The translations under genes were made by a program, and so were the position numbers. This document shows positions 19,619-32,215 of a DNA stretch of 64,000 nt, piece after piece. Source of the DNA: Cyprinodon diabolis. Its lineage: Eukaryota > Chordata > Actinopteri > Cyprinodontiformes > Cyprinodontidae. Within the stretch, counting starts at the first letter, position 1. Each line of letters starts with the position of its first letter. The notes under the pieces were generated by a model. That model saw only the letters and a list, made by a program, of their open reading frames with translations, had not been told where the DNA came from and did no database searches. The stretch covers positions 25,421,091 through 25,485,090 of the forward strand of contig CM060078.1 in assembly GCA_030533445.1 (NCBI GenBank), given 5' to 3'.

Positions 19619-22600
19619 GTGGGTCCAGAGATTTCAGTCTACAAACTGACCAAAAATGGTGACTCTAGCTATAAATATGTGGCCGTGAGGGCGAGTTTAA
19701 AATGTTTTTTTGTGTTTAAAAAACGCCTGCCTCACACTCTAGCTTTTCAGTTGCTCCACTCTAGCAGGCTGGATTTTGCTAAAACTTTGTGGCGCTTGAG
19801 GTCTGATTATACAAAAACCGTAGCAGTTATCAACATACCGTCTTCAGTTTTAAATAGACGAAGGATTTATCTACAAACTGAGCTTCAAACTGTTTTTCTA
19901 GGTGAATGTATGCCGACACAGTGAAGTGCTGTTTTTTATGCTTTTTTTTACCTCTTCCCATTCATTTCCTATGGGATTTTTTTGCGACGTTTTCGCTAAT
20001 AATTCGCAAACCTTCGGACTAATGAGAAAGTTTTATACAAGCACACATCACCCCATTGGTCCCAACGCGTGTGCCAACTTTGGGCCCGATCCGCCAAACC
20101 GTGCGGGACTAGTTACGCGCCGAAGTTTTGGGTATACGGGAGAATTATAATAATAACTAGAAAATTTCTAAAGAAATTTTGAGGGGGGCCACCTACTGCC
20201 CGTCTGGGGAACCGGGCCAATACGGCCCTGGCAAGTGACGTCGGGGCTCCCCAGACCAACTGCTTACGCCTTTGAGGGCTGCTGAGGGAAGGAAAGAGGG
20301 CAAGTTCATGGGCAAAGAGAGCTGTGTGCCACTTGTGCTGAAATCTGGGAAATAGACGTGCACAGAGTATGATGCACAAGGGTAATATGGGTTGTCCATA
20401 TTGAAACACAGTGGGTAAAGCCCAGTTGGCGGGCTTCGCCCGCCTGCTAGGAGCCATCTCAGTGAAGAAAAAAATCACCAATGGCGGGCTCTGCCCGCCT
20501 TCTAAGAGCCATTGCAGTGATGAAATCACCAATGGCGGGCTCCGCCCGCCTTCTAAGAGCCATTGCAGTGATGAAATCACCAATGGCAATGAGCAATATG
20601 CCAGAATGTATGAGTGTGTATAAGGAAGAGGCTTTTATTCTGTAGAGTCCTTGTAGTCTTATTTTGAAAGTCTATCATGAATGTGCATCAAAAGATGGGT
20701 CACGCCCAGCAGTGATATAGAATCCATTTCCAAATGTTAAATCACTGGTTTTCCATGTTATTAGGTGAATAGTTGCTGTATTACAGAGTAAATGGGAGAC
20801 TTTTATTGTGAAATTTGCTCTGGGGTGTGTTTTGAAAAGGTCACTAGAGTCTAATAAAAACAACCTGGAAGAGTTTGGGTCATAATGTTGAGCCATTTGC
20901 ATCAATTAATGCATTACTATAATCTAGAGGCTTTTATTTTGTAGGGTCCCTGGAGTCTTATTTTGAAAGTCCAACAGAGTTGTGTTTATAGAAAATGTTC
21001 AGACCCGTCAATGATAGTTGATTACTTTCCAATCGTTAAATCACTCTTTTTCCATGTTATTAGGGCAGTAGATGAAGCGGAAATGGGAGGCTTTTATTTT
21101 GAAATTTGCTATAGGGTGTGTTTTAAACAGTCTCCTAGAGTCTATTCTCTAAAACGGGGTTGAGTTTGGGTCATAATGTTGAGCCATATAGAGCAATAAA
21201 TATATGTAAAAAATATAGAGGCTTTTATTTTGTAGGGTCCCTGGAGTCTTATTTTGAAAGTCTATCAGTGCTGAGTGGCAAGGGAAGTGTCATGTACAGC
21301 AGTCATATAGTATCCATTTCCCAATGTTAAATCAGTCCTTTCACCCTCCATTAGATTAATATGTGCTGTTTAAAACAGCAGAGGTAAAATCTGTTTGAAG
21401 CTTGGTAACCTTGACAACGCTTAACGAGCCTCTCACTGACACAGACAACAGCTGCACTCACTATTGGTTTCTTCTTCCCAGGCTTTTTTGTATGGGAAGA
21501 ACGGCACCGAACAAACGACTACTGATCAAAAACCGTATGAGTTATTCAAAAAACATTTTCACCATGAGCATCAGCAATCCTTCGACTCCAACTATACCAA
21601 CTTTGGTGTATGTGTGTCATTCAGAAAAATATTTATGACGAGTTGAAAACACATAGTCTGATTCGTTTTTCTCCCATCTTCAGCTCAAAAAGAATGGAGA
21701 AAGGCTGAAACTCTCATCCACTTTAGGTTGGTCTGGAGGGTTTTTAAGGCAAAGTATTAATCCTACCGTAATTCCGAAGACATTGTGTGAGTCCAGAGGT
21801 TTCAGTCTACAAACTGACCAAAAATGGTGACTGTAGCTCCAAATATGTGGCCGTGAGGGCGAGAATAAGATGTTTGATCTTAAAAAATGGCCGCCTCACA
21901 CTAAGATTTCAGCAGCTGCACTCTAGCAGGCTGCTGCAGAAGCTAACTGTCAGCTAGCTTCCAGGTGCTTACCCTCCGAACAAACGACTGCTGAGCAAAA
22001 ACCGTAAAAGATATCTGAAAAATTCTTTCAGTGAAAGCAACATCTATCCTTTGTCTCAGACTGGGGTAACCTTCATGTCTGTAGGTCTTTCACAACCCAA
22101 AACGAAGCACAAACAAAATGGTTGGCCCACCTGCTCCTCCCTTTGTTTGAACTGCAGGACCTCACTCTCACTCACCTTTTAGCTGCTAAAGCACCCCTCC
22201 GAACAAACGACTGCTGAGTAAAAACCGTAAAAGGTATCTGAAAAATTCTTTTTATCTAAGCGACAGCTATATCTTGTCTTCAATTGGAGTAACTTTCATG
22301 GCTGTAGGTCATCTACAAACTGAATGGGAAGAGAAAGAAAAAGAAAAAACGTTTCATCACACCTAAGCTTCTAATTGAGCTAGCTGCAGCAGGTCACTGT
22401 CACTCAGCTTTCAGGTGCTTAAAATGTCCTCCGAACAAACGACTGCTGAGCAAAAACCGTATGAGTTATTCAAAAAATTTTTTCACCGTGAGCGTCAGTC
22501 ATCCTTCGACTCCAACTATGCCAACTTTGGTGTATGTGTGTCATTCAGAAAAATATTTATGACGAGTTTAAAACACATAGTCGGATTCGTTTTTCTCCCC

Positions 22601-22711
22601 TCTTCTGCTCCAAAACCAATGAAAAACGGCTCTGATTTTCATCGACTTTAGGTCGGTCTGGAGGGTTTTTAAGGAAAAGTATTAATCCTACCGTAATTCC
22701 GAAGATATTGT
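19619..22711. repeat. Unit U7 (3,093 bp, no cassette, three-hairpin D)
   Basis: D (20428-20587) is 78 bp shorter than the full form. Outside D the right half matches U15 and U17: ACAGAGTATG near 20363, ATAGAGCAAT near 21188, ATGTACAGC near 21292, CATCCACTTTAGG near 21716 and AAGGCAAAG near 21747. The leader has private changes near 19950 and CCCAACGCG near 20061. Confidence 0.95.
20428..20587. repeat. Minisatellite D in U7 (three GC hairpins)
   Basis: Lacks 78 bp (51 + 27) relative to the full form. The cores carry loops TTC, TCT and TCC in order. Confidence 0.9.
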
Positions 22712-25700
22712 GTGGGTCCAGAGATTTCAGTCTACAAACTGACCAAAAATGGTGACTCTAGCTATAAATATGTGGCCGTGAGGGCGAGTTTAAAATGTTT
22801 TTTTGTGTTTAAAAAACGCCTGCCTCACACTCTAGCTTTTCAGTTGCTCCACTCTAGCAGGCTGGATTTTGCTAAAACTTTGTGGCGCTTGAGGTCTGAT
22901 TATACAAAAACCGTAGCAGTTATCAACATACCGTCTTCAGTTTTAAATAGACGAAGGATTTATCTACAAACTGAGCTTCAAACTGTTTTTCTAGGTGAAT
23001 GTATGCCGACACAGTGAAGTGCTGTTTTTTATGCTTTTTTTTTCCTCTCCCCATTCATTTCCTATGGGATTTTTTTGCGACGTTTTCGCTAATAATTCGC
23101 AAACCTTCGGACTAATGAGAAAGTTTTATACAAGCACACATCACCCCATTGGTCCCGACGCGTGTGCCAACTTTGGGCCCGATCCGCCAAACCGTGCGGG
23201 ACTAGTTACGCGCCGAAGTTTTGGGTATACGGGAGAATTATAATAATAACTAGAAAATTTCTAAAGAAATTTTGAGGGGGGCCACCTACTGCCCGTCTGG
23301 GGAACAGGGCCAATACGGCCCTGGCAAGTGATGTCGGGGCTCCCCAGACCAACTGCTTACGCCTTTGAGGGCTGCTGAGGGAAGGAAAGAGGGCTAGGTC
23401 ATGGGCAAAGAGAGCTGTGTGCCACTTGTGCTGAAATCTGGGAAATAGACGTGCACAGCGTATGATGCAAAAGGGTAATATGGGTTGTCCATATTGAACC
23501 GCAGTGGGTAAAGCTCAGTTGGTGGGCTCCGCCCGCCTGCTAGGAGCCCTTGCAGCGATGAAAAAAATCACCAATGGCGGGCTCTGCCCGCCTGCTAAGA
23601 GCCATTGCAGTGATGAAATCACCAATGGCAATGAGCAATATGCCAGAATGTATGAGTGTGTATAAGGAAGAGGCTTTTATTCTGTAGAGTCCCTGGAGTC
23701 TTATTTTGAAAGTCTATCATGGAAGTGCATCTAAAGATGGGTCATGCCCAGCAGTTATATAGAATCAATTTCCAAATGTTAAATCACTGGTTTTCCATGT
23801 TATTAGGTGAATAGTTGCTGTATTACAGAGTAAATGGGAGACTTTTATTGTGAAATTTGCTCTGGGTGTGTTTTGAAAAGGTCACTAGAGTCTAATAAAA
23901 ACAACCTGGAAGAGTTTGGGTCATAATGTTGAGCCATTTGCATCAATTAATGCATTAGTATAATCTAGAGGCTTTTATTTTGTAGGGTCGCTGGAGTCTT
24001 ATTTTGAAAGTCCAACAGAGTTGTGTTTATAGAAAATGTTCAGACCCGTCAATGATAGTTGATTACTTTCCAATCGTTAAATCACTGTTTTTCCATGTTA
24101 TTAGGGCAGTAGATGAAGCGGAAATGGGAGGCTTTTATTTTGAAATTTGCTATAGGGTGTGTTTTAAACAGTCTCCTAGAGTCTATTCTCTAAAACGGGG
24201 TTGAGTTTGGGTCATAATATTGAGCCATATAGGGCAATAAATATATGTAAAAAATATAGAGGCTTTTATTTTGTAGGGTCCCTGGAGTCTTATTTTGAAA
24301 GTCTATCAGTGCTGAGTGGCAAGGGAAGTGTCCTGGACAGCAGTCATATAGTATCCATTTCCCAATGTTAAATCAGTCCTTTCACCCTCCATTAGATTAA
24401 TATGTGCTGTTTAAAACAGCAGAGGTAAAATCTGTTTGAAGCTTGGTAACCTTGACAACGCTTAACGAGCCTCTCACTGACACAGACAACAGCTGCACTC
24501 ACTATTGGTTTCTTCTTCCCAGGCTTTTTTGTATGGGAAGAACGGCAACGAAAACAAACGACTACTGATCAAAAACCGTATGAGTTATTCAAAAAACATT
24601 TTCACCATGAGCATCAGCAATCCTTCGACTCCAAGTATACCAACTTTGGTGTATGTGTGTCATTCAGAACAATATTTATGACGACTTGAAAACACATAGT
24701 CTGATTCGTTTCTCTTCCATCTTCAGCTCAAAAAGAATGGAGAAAGGCTGAAACTCATCGACTTTAGGTTGGTCTGGAGGGTTTTTAAGGAAAAGTATTA
24801 ATCCTACCGTAATTCCGAAGACATTGTGTGAGTCCAGAGGTTTCAGTCTACAAACTGACCAAAAATGGTGACTGTAGCTCCAAATATGTGGCCGTGAGGG
24901 CGAGAATAAGATGTTTGATCTTAAAAAAATGGCCGCCTCACACTAAGATTTCAGCAGCTGCACTCTAGCAGGCTGCTGCAGAAGCTAACTGTCAGCTAGC
25001 TTCCAGGTGCTTACCCTCCGAACAAACGACTGCTGAGCAAAAACCGTAAAAGATATCTGAAAAATTCTTTCAGTGAAAGCAACATCTATCCTTTGTCTCA
25101 GACTGGGGTAACCTTCATGTCTGTAGGTCTTTCACAACCCAAAACGAAGCACAAACAAAATGGTTGGCCCACCTGCTCCTCCCTTTGTTTGAACTGCAGG
25201 ACCTCACTCTCACTCACCTTTTAGCTGCTAAAGCACCCCTCCGAACAAACGACTGCTGAGTAAAAACCGTAAAAGGTGTCTGAAAAATTCTTTTTATCTA
25301 AGCGACAGCTATATCTTGTCTTCAATTGGAGTAACTTTCATGGCTGTAGGTCATCTACAAACTGAATGGGAAGAGAAAGAAAAAGAAAAAACGTTTCATC
25401 ACACCTAAGCTTCTAATTGAGCTAGCTGCAGCAGGTCACTGTCACTCAGCTTTCAGGTGCTTAAAATGTCCTCCGAACAAACGACTGCTGAGCAAAAACC
25501 GTATGAGTTATTCAAAAATTTTTTTCACCGTGAGCGTCAGTCATCCTTCGACTCCAACTATGCCAACTTTGGTGTATGTGTGTCATTCAGAAAAATATTT
25601 ATGACGAGTTTAAAACACATAGTCGGATTCGTTTTTCTCCCCTCTTCTGCTCCAAAACCAATGAAAAACGGCTCTGATTTTCATCGACTTTAGGTCGGTC

Positions 25701-25753
25701 TGGAGGGTTTTTAAGGAAAAGTATTAATCCTACCGTAATTCCGAAGATATTGT
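22712..25753. repeat. Unit U8 (3,042 bp, shortest, two-hairpin D, divergent C-D-E1)
   Basis: D (23521-23629) has only two GC hairpins, 129 bp less than the full form. From about 23300 to 23775 the sequence belongs to a divergent type shared only with U9. L1 reads GGCAACGAAAACAAACG near 24544, two bases longer than the usual form. Confidence 0.95.
23300..23775. repeat. Divergent C-D-E1 segment in U8
   Basis: Differs from most units by linked changes: TGATGTCGG, GGGCTAGGTCATGG, ATGCAAAAGGG, TTGAACCGCAG, AGCTCAGTTGGTGGG, AGCCCTTGCAG, TCATGGAAGTGC, GTCATGCCCAGCAGTTAT. Its D array (23521-23629) has two GC hairpins. The same set recurs in U9, so it is an older second variant, not read error. Confidence 0.88.
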
Positions 25754-26280
25754 GTGGGTCCAGAGATTTCAGTCTACAAACTGACCAAAAATGGTGACTC
25801 TAGCTATAAATATGTGGCCGTGAGGGCGAGTTTAAAATGTTTTTTTGTGTTTAAAAAACGCCTGCCTCACACTCTAGCTTTTCAGTTGCTCCACTCTAGC
25901 AGGCTGGATTTTGCTAAAACTTTGTGGCGCTTGAGGTCTGATTATACAAAAACCGTAGCAGTTATCAACATACCGTCTTCAGTTTTAAATAGACGAAGGA
26001 TTTATCTACAAACTGAGCTTCAAACTGTTTTTCTAGGTGAATGTATGGCGACACAGTGAAGTGCTGTTTTTTATGCTTTTTTTTTCCTCTCCCCATTCAT
26101 TTCCTATGGGATTTTTTTGCGACGTTTTCGCTAATAATTCGCAAACCTTCGGACTAATGAGAAAGTTTTATACAAGCACACATCACCCCATTGGTCCCGA
26201 CGCGTGTGCCAACTTTGGGCCCGATCCGCCAAACCGTGCGGGACTAGTTACGTGCCGAAGTTTTGGGTATACGGGAGAAT

Positions 26281-26494
26281 TATAATAATAATAATACGCG
26301 GAATAAATATGTGCAATAGTAGTAGGTGGGCCATGCCTTCGGCATGTGGCCCCCCAATAATACGCGGAATAAATATGTGCAATAGTAGTAGGTGGGCCAT
26401 GCCTTCGGCATGTGGCCCCCCAATAATAATACGCGGAATAAATATGTGCAATAGTAGTAGGTGGGCCATGCCTTCGGCATGTGGCCCCCCAATA
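26281..26494. repeat. Hairpin cassette array B in U9 (three copies)
   Basis: Three cassettes. The last is followed by AATAACTAG, keeping an extra TAA before region C, whereas in U1, U3, U11, U12, U14 and U15 the last cassette runs straight into CCAACTAG. Confidence 0.9.
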
Positions 26495-26574
26495 ACTAGA
26501 AAATTTCTAAAGAAATTTTGAGGGGGGCCACCTACTGCCCGTCTGGGGAACCGGGCCAATACGGCCCTGGCAAG

Positions 26575-27121
26575 TGATGTCGGGGCTCCCCAGACCAACT
26601 GCTTACGCCTTTGAGGGCTGCTGAGGGAAGGAAAGAGGGCTAGGTCATGGGCAAAGAGAGCTGTGTGCCACTTGTGCTGAAATCTGGGAAATAGACGTGC
26701 ACAGCGTATGATGCAAAAGGGTAATATGGGTTGTCCATATTGAACCGCAGTGGGTAAAGCTCAGTTGGTGGGCTCCGCCCGCCTGCTAGGAGCCCTTGCA
26801 GTGATGAAAAAAATCACCAATGGCGGGCTCTGCCCGCCTGCTAAGAGCCATTGCAGTGATGAAATCACCAATGGCGGGCTCCGCCCGCCTTCTAAGAGCC
26901 ATTGCAGTGATGATATCACCAATGGCGGGCTCCGCCCGCCTTCTAAGAGCCATTGCAGTGATGAAATTACAAATGGCAATGAGCAATATGCCAGAATGTA
27001 TGAGTGTGTATAAGGAAGAGGCTTTTATTCTGTAGAGTCCCTGGAGTCTTATTTTGAAAGTCTATCATGGAAGTGCATCTAAAGATGGGTCATGCCCAGC
27101 AGTTATATAGAATCAATTTCC
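26575..27121. repeat. Divergent C-D-E1 segment in U9
   Basis: Same linked variants as in U8, but the D array (26767-26977) has four GC hairpins at regular 51-bp spacing with no 27-bp step. This may be closer to the ancestral arrangement of D. The GTGCA/TGCAC inverted repeat of region C is broken here (ATGCAAAAGG). Confidence 0.88.
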
Positions 27122-29099
27122 AAATGTTAAATCACTGGTTTTCCATGTTATTAGGTGAATAGTTGCTGTATTACAGAGTAAATGGGAGACTTTTATTGTG
27201 AAATTTGCTCTGGGTGTGTTTTGAAAAGGTCACTAGAGTCTAATAAAAACAACCTGGAAGAGTTTGGGTCATAATGTTGAGCCATTTGCATCAATTAATG
27301 CATTAGTATAATCTAGAGGCTTTTATTTTGTAGGGTCGCTGGAGTCTTATTTTGAAAGTCCAATAGAGTTGTGTTTATAGAAAATGTTCAGACCCGTCAA
27401 TGATAGTTGATTACTTTCCAATCGTTAAATCACTCTTTTTCCATGTTATTAGGGCAGTAGATGAAGCGGAAATGGGAGGCTTTTATTTTGAAATTTGCTA
27501 TAGGGTGTGTTTTAAACAGTCTCCTAGAGTCTATTCTCTAAAACGGGGTTGAGTTTGGGTCATAATGTTGAGCCATATAGGGCAATAAATATATGTAAAA
27601 AATATAGAGGCTTTTATTTTGTAGGGTCCCTGGAGTCTTATTTTGAAAGTCTATCAGTGCTGAGTGGCAAGGGAAGTGTCATGGACAGCAGTCATATAGT
27701 ATCCATTTCCCAATGTTAAATCAGTCCTTTCACCCTCCATTAGATTAATATGTGCTGTTTAAAACAGCAGAGGTAAAATCTGTTTGAAGCTTGGTAACCT
27801 TGACAACGCTTAACGAGCCTCTCACTGACACAGACAACAGCTGCACTCACTATTGGTTTCTTCTTCCCAGGCTTTTTTGTATGGGAAGAACGGCACCGAA
27901 CAAACGACTACTGATCAAAAACCGTATGAGTTATTCAAAAAACATTTTCACCATGAGCATCAGCAATCCTTCGACTCCAACTATACCAACTTTGGTGTAT
28001 GTGTGTCATTCAGAACAATATTTATGACGACTTGAAAACACATAGTCTGATTCGTTTTTCTCCCATCTTCAACTCAAAAGGAATGGAGAAAGGCTGAAAC
28101 TCATCGACTCTAGGTTGGTCTGGAGGGTTTTTAAGGAAAAGTATTAATCCTACCGTAATTCCGAAGACATTGTGTGAGTCCAGAGGTTTCAGTCTACAAA
28201 CTGACCAAAAATGGTGACTGTAGCTCCAAATATGTGGCCGTGAGGGCGAGAATAAGATGTTTGATCTTAAAAAAATGGCCGCCTCACACTAAGATTTCAG
28301 CAGCTGCACTCTAGCAGGCTGCTGCAGAAGCTAACTGTCAGCTAGCTTCCAGGTGCTTACCCTCCGAACAAACGACTGCTGAGCAAAAACCGTAAAAGAT
28401 ATCTGAAAAATTCTTTCAGTGAAAGCAACAGCTATCCTTTGTCTCAGACTGGGGTAACCTTCATGTCTGTAGGTCTTTCACAACCCAAAACGAAGCACAA
28501 ACAAAATGGTTGGCCCACCTGCTCCTCCCTTTGTTTGAACTGCAGGACCTCACTCTCACTCACCTTTTAGCTGCTAAAGCACCCCTCCGAACAAACGACT
28601 GCTGAGTAAAAACCGTAAAAGGTATCTGAAAAATTCTTTTTATCTAAGCGACAGCTATATCTTGTCTTCAATTGGAGTAACTTTCATGGCTGTAGGTCAT
28701 CTACAAACTGAATGGGAAGAGAAAGAAAAAGAAAAAACGTTTCATCACACCTAAGCTTCTAATTGAGCTAGCTGCAGCAGGTCACTGTCACTCAGCTTTC
28801 AGGTGCTTAAAATGTCCTCCGAACAAACGACTGCTGAGCAAAAACCGTATGAGTTATTCAAAAAAATTTTTCACCGTGAGCGTCAGTCATCCTTCGACTC
28901 CAACTATGCCAACTTTGGTGTATGTGTGTCATTCAGAAAAATATTTATGACGAGTTTAAAACACATAGTCTGATTCGTTTTTCTCCCCTCTTCTGCTCCA
29001 AAACCAATGAAAAACGGCTCTGATTTTCATCGACTTTAGGTCGGTCTGGAGGGTTTTTAAGGAAAAGTATTAATCCTACCGTAATTCCGAAGACATTGT

Positions 29100-32000
29100 G
29101 TGGGTCCAGAGATTTCAGTCTACAAACTGACCAAAAATGGTGACTCTAGCTATAAATATGTGGCCGTGAGGGCGAGTTTAAAATGTTTTTTTGTGTTTAA
29201 AAAACGCCTGCCTCACACTCTAGCTTTTCAGTTGCTCCACTCTAGCAGGCTGGATTTTGCTAAAACTTTGTGGCGCTTGAGGTCTGATTATACAAAAACC
29301 GTAGCAGTTATCAACATACCGTCTTCAGTTTTAAATAGACGAAGGATTTATCTACAAACTGAGCTTCAAACTGTTTTTCTAGGTGAATGTATGCCGACAC
29401 AGTGAAGTGCTGTTTTTTATGCTTTTTTTTTCCTCTCCCCATTCATTTCCTATGGGATTTTTTTGCGACGTTTTCGCTAATAATTCGCAAACCTTCGGAC
29501 TAATGAGAAAGTTTTATACAAGCACACATCACCCCATTGGTCCCGACGCGTGTGCCAACTTTGGGCCCGATCCGCCAAACCGTGCGGGACTAGTTACGCG
29601 CCGAAGTTTTGGGTATACGGGAGAATTATAATAACTAGAAAATTTCTAAAGAAATTTTGAGGGGGGCCACCTACTGCCCGTCTTGGGAACCGGGCCAATA
29701 CGGCCCTGGCAAGTGACGTCGGGGCTCCCCAGACCAACTGCTTACGCCTTTGAGGGCTGCTGAGGGAAGGAAAGAGGGCAAGTTCATGGGCAAAGAGAGC
29801 TGTGTGCCACTTGTGCTGACATCTGGGAAATAGACGTGCACAGCGTATGATGCACAAGGGTAATATGGGTTGTCCATATTGAAACACAGTGGGTAAAGCC
29901 CAGTTGGCGGGCTTCGCCCGCCTGCTAGGAGCCATCTCAGTGAAGAAAAAAATCACCAATGGCGGGCTCTGCCCGCCTTCTAAGAGCCATTGCAGTGATG
30001 TAATCACCTTTGGCGGGCTCCGCCCGCCTGTTACCATTGGCGGGCTCCGCCCGCCTTCTAAGAGCCATTGCAGTGATGAAATCACCAATGGCAATGAGCA
30101 ATATGCCAGAATGTATGAGTGTGTATAAGGAAGAGGCTTTTATTCTGTAGAGTCCTTGTAGTCTTATTTTGAAAGTCTAACATGAATTTGCATCAAAAGA
30201 TGGGTCACGCCCAGCAGTGATATAGAATCCATTTCCAAATGTTAAATCACTGGTTTTCCATGTTATTAGGTGAATAGTTGCTGTATTACAGAGTAAATGG
30301 GAGACTTTTATTGTGAAATTTGCTCTGGGGTGTGTTTTGAAAAGGTCACTAGAGTCTAATAAAAACAACCTGGAAGAGTTTGGGTCATAATGTTGAGCCA
30401 TTTGCATCAATTAATGCATTAGTATAATCTAGAGGCTTTTATTTTGTAGGGTCGCTGGAGTCTTATTTTGAAAGTCCAACAGAGTTGTGTTTATAGAAAA
30501 TGTTCAGACCCGTCAATGATAGTTGATTACTTTCCAATCGTTAAATCACTCTTTTTCCATGTTATTAGGGCAGTAGATGAAGCGGAAATGGGAGGCTTTT
30601 ATTTTGAAATTTGCTATAGGGTGTGTTTTAAACAGTCTCCTAGAGTCTATTCTCTAAAACGGGGTTGAGTTTGGGTCATAATGTTGAGCCATATAGGGCA
30701 ATAAATATATGTAAAAAATATAGAGGCTTTTATTTTGTAGGGTCCCTGGAGTCTTATTTTGAAAGTCTATCAGTGCTGAGTGGCAAGGGAAGTGTCATGG
30801 ACAGCAGTCATATAGTATCCATTTCCCAATGTTAAATCAGTCCTTTCACCCTCCATTAAATTAAATGTGCTGTTTAAAACAGCAGAGGTAAAATCTGTTT
30901 GAAGCTTGGTAACCTTGACAACGCTTAACGAGCCTCTCACTGACACAGACAACAGCTGCACTCACTATTGGTTTCTTCTTCCCAGGCTTTTTTGTATGGG
31001 AAGAACGGCACCGAACAAACGACTACTGATCAAAAACCGTATGAGTTATTCAAAAAACATTTTCACCATGAGCATCAGCAATCCTTCGACTCCAACTATA
31101 CCAACTTTGGTGTATGTGTGTCATTCAGAAAAATATTTATGACGAGTTGAAAACACATAGTCTGATTCGTTTCTCTCCCATCTTCAGCTCAAAAAGAATA
31201 GAGAAAGGCTGAAACTCTCATCGACTTTAGGTTGGTCTGGAGGGTTTTTAAGGAAAAGTATTAATCCTACCGTAATTCCGAAGACATTGTGTGAGTCCAG
31301 AGGTTTCAGTCTACAAACTGACCAAAAATGGTGACTGTAGCTCCAAATATGTGGCCGTGAGGGCGAGAATAAGATGTTTGATCTGAAAAAAATGGCCGCC
31401 TCACACTAAGATTTCAGCAGCTGCACTCTAGCAGGCTGCTGCAGAAGCTAACTGTCAGCTAGCTTCCAGGTGCTTACCCTCCGAACAAACGACTGCTGAG
31501 CAAAAACCGTAAAAGATATCTGAAAAATTCTTTCAGTGAAAGCAACATCTATCCTTTGTCTCAGACTGGGGTAACCTTCATGTCTGTAGGTCTTTCACAA
31601 CCCAAAACGAAGCACAAACAAAATGGTTGGCCCACCTGCTCCTCCCTTTCTTTTAACTGCAGGACCTCACTCTCACTCACCTTTTAGCTGCTAAAGCACC
31701 CCTCCAAACAAACGACTGCTGAGTAAAAACCGTAAAAGGTATCTGAAAAATTCTTTTTATCTAAGCGACAGCTATATCTTGTCTTCGATTGGAGTAACTT
31801 TCATGGCTGTAGGTCATCTACAAACTGAATGGGAAGAGAAAGAAAAGAAAAAACGTTTCATCACACCTAAGCTTCTAATTGAGCTAGCTGCAGCAGGTCA
31901 CTGTCACTCAGCTTTCAGGTGCTTAAAATGTCCTCCGAACAAACGACTGCTGAGCAAAAACCGTATGAGTTATTCAAAAAATTTTTTCACCGTGAGCGTC

Positions 32001-32215
32001 AGTCATCCTTCGACTCCAACTATGCCAACTTTGGTGTATGTGTGTCATTCAGAAAAATATTTATGACGAGTTTAAAACCCATAGTCTGATTCGTTTTTCT
32101 CCCCTCTTCTGCTCCAAAACCAATGAAAAACGGCTCTGATTTTCATCGACTTTAGGTCGGTCTGGAGGGTTTTTAAGGAAAAGTATTAATCCTACCGTAA
32201 TTCCGAAGATATTGT
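29100..32215. repeat. Unit U10 (3,116 bp, no cassette, four-hairpin D)
   Basis: D (29906-30092) lacks one 51-bp step. GTCTTGGGA near 29682 and GCTGACATC near 29816 match U4 and U18. Private changes include TCTAACATGAATTTGC near 30176, CATTAAATTAAATGTG near 30854 and one A fewer in the F3 purine tract near 31840. Confidence 0.95.
29906..30092. repeat. Minisatellite D in U10 (four GC hairpins)
   Basis: One 51-bp step is missing: the TCT-loop core is followed directly by the GTGATGTAATCACCTTT linker. Confidence 0.9.

Larger units (their letters stand above)
25754..29099. repeat. Unit U9 (3,346 bp, three cassettes, divergent C-D-E1)
   Basis: Three cassettes lie at 26281-26494. C, D (26767-26977, four GC hairpins at 51-bp steps) and the start of E1 are of the divergent type also seen in U8. 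The last D linker reads GAAATTACAAATGGC, weakening its hairpin. The leader has GTATGGCG like U1, U3 and U15. Confidence 0.95.
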
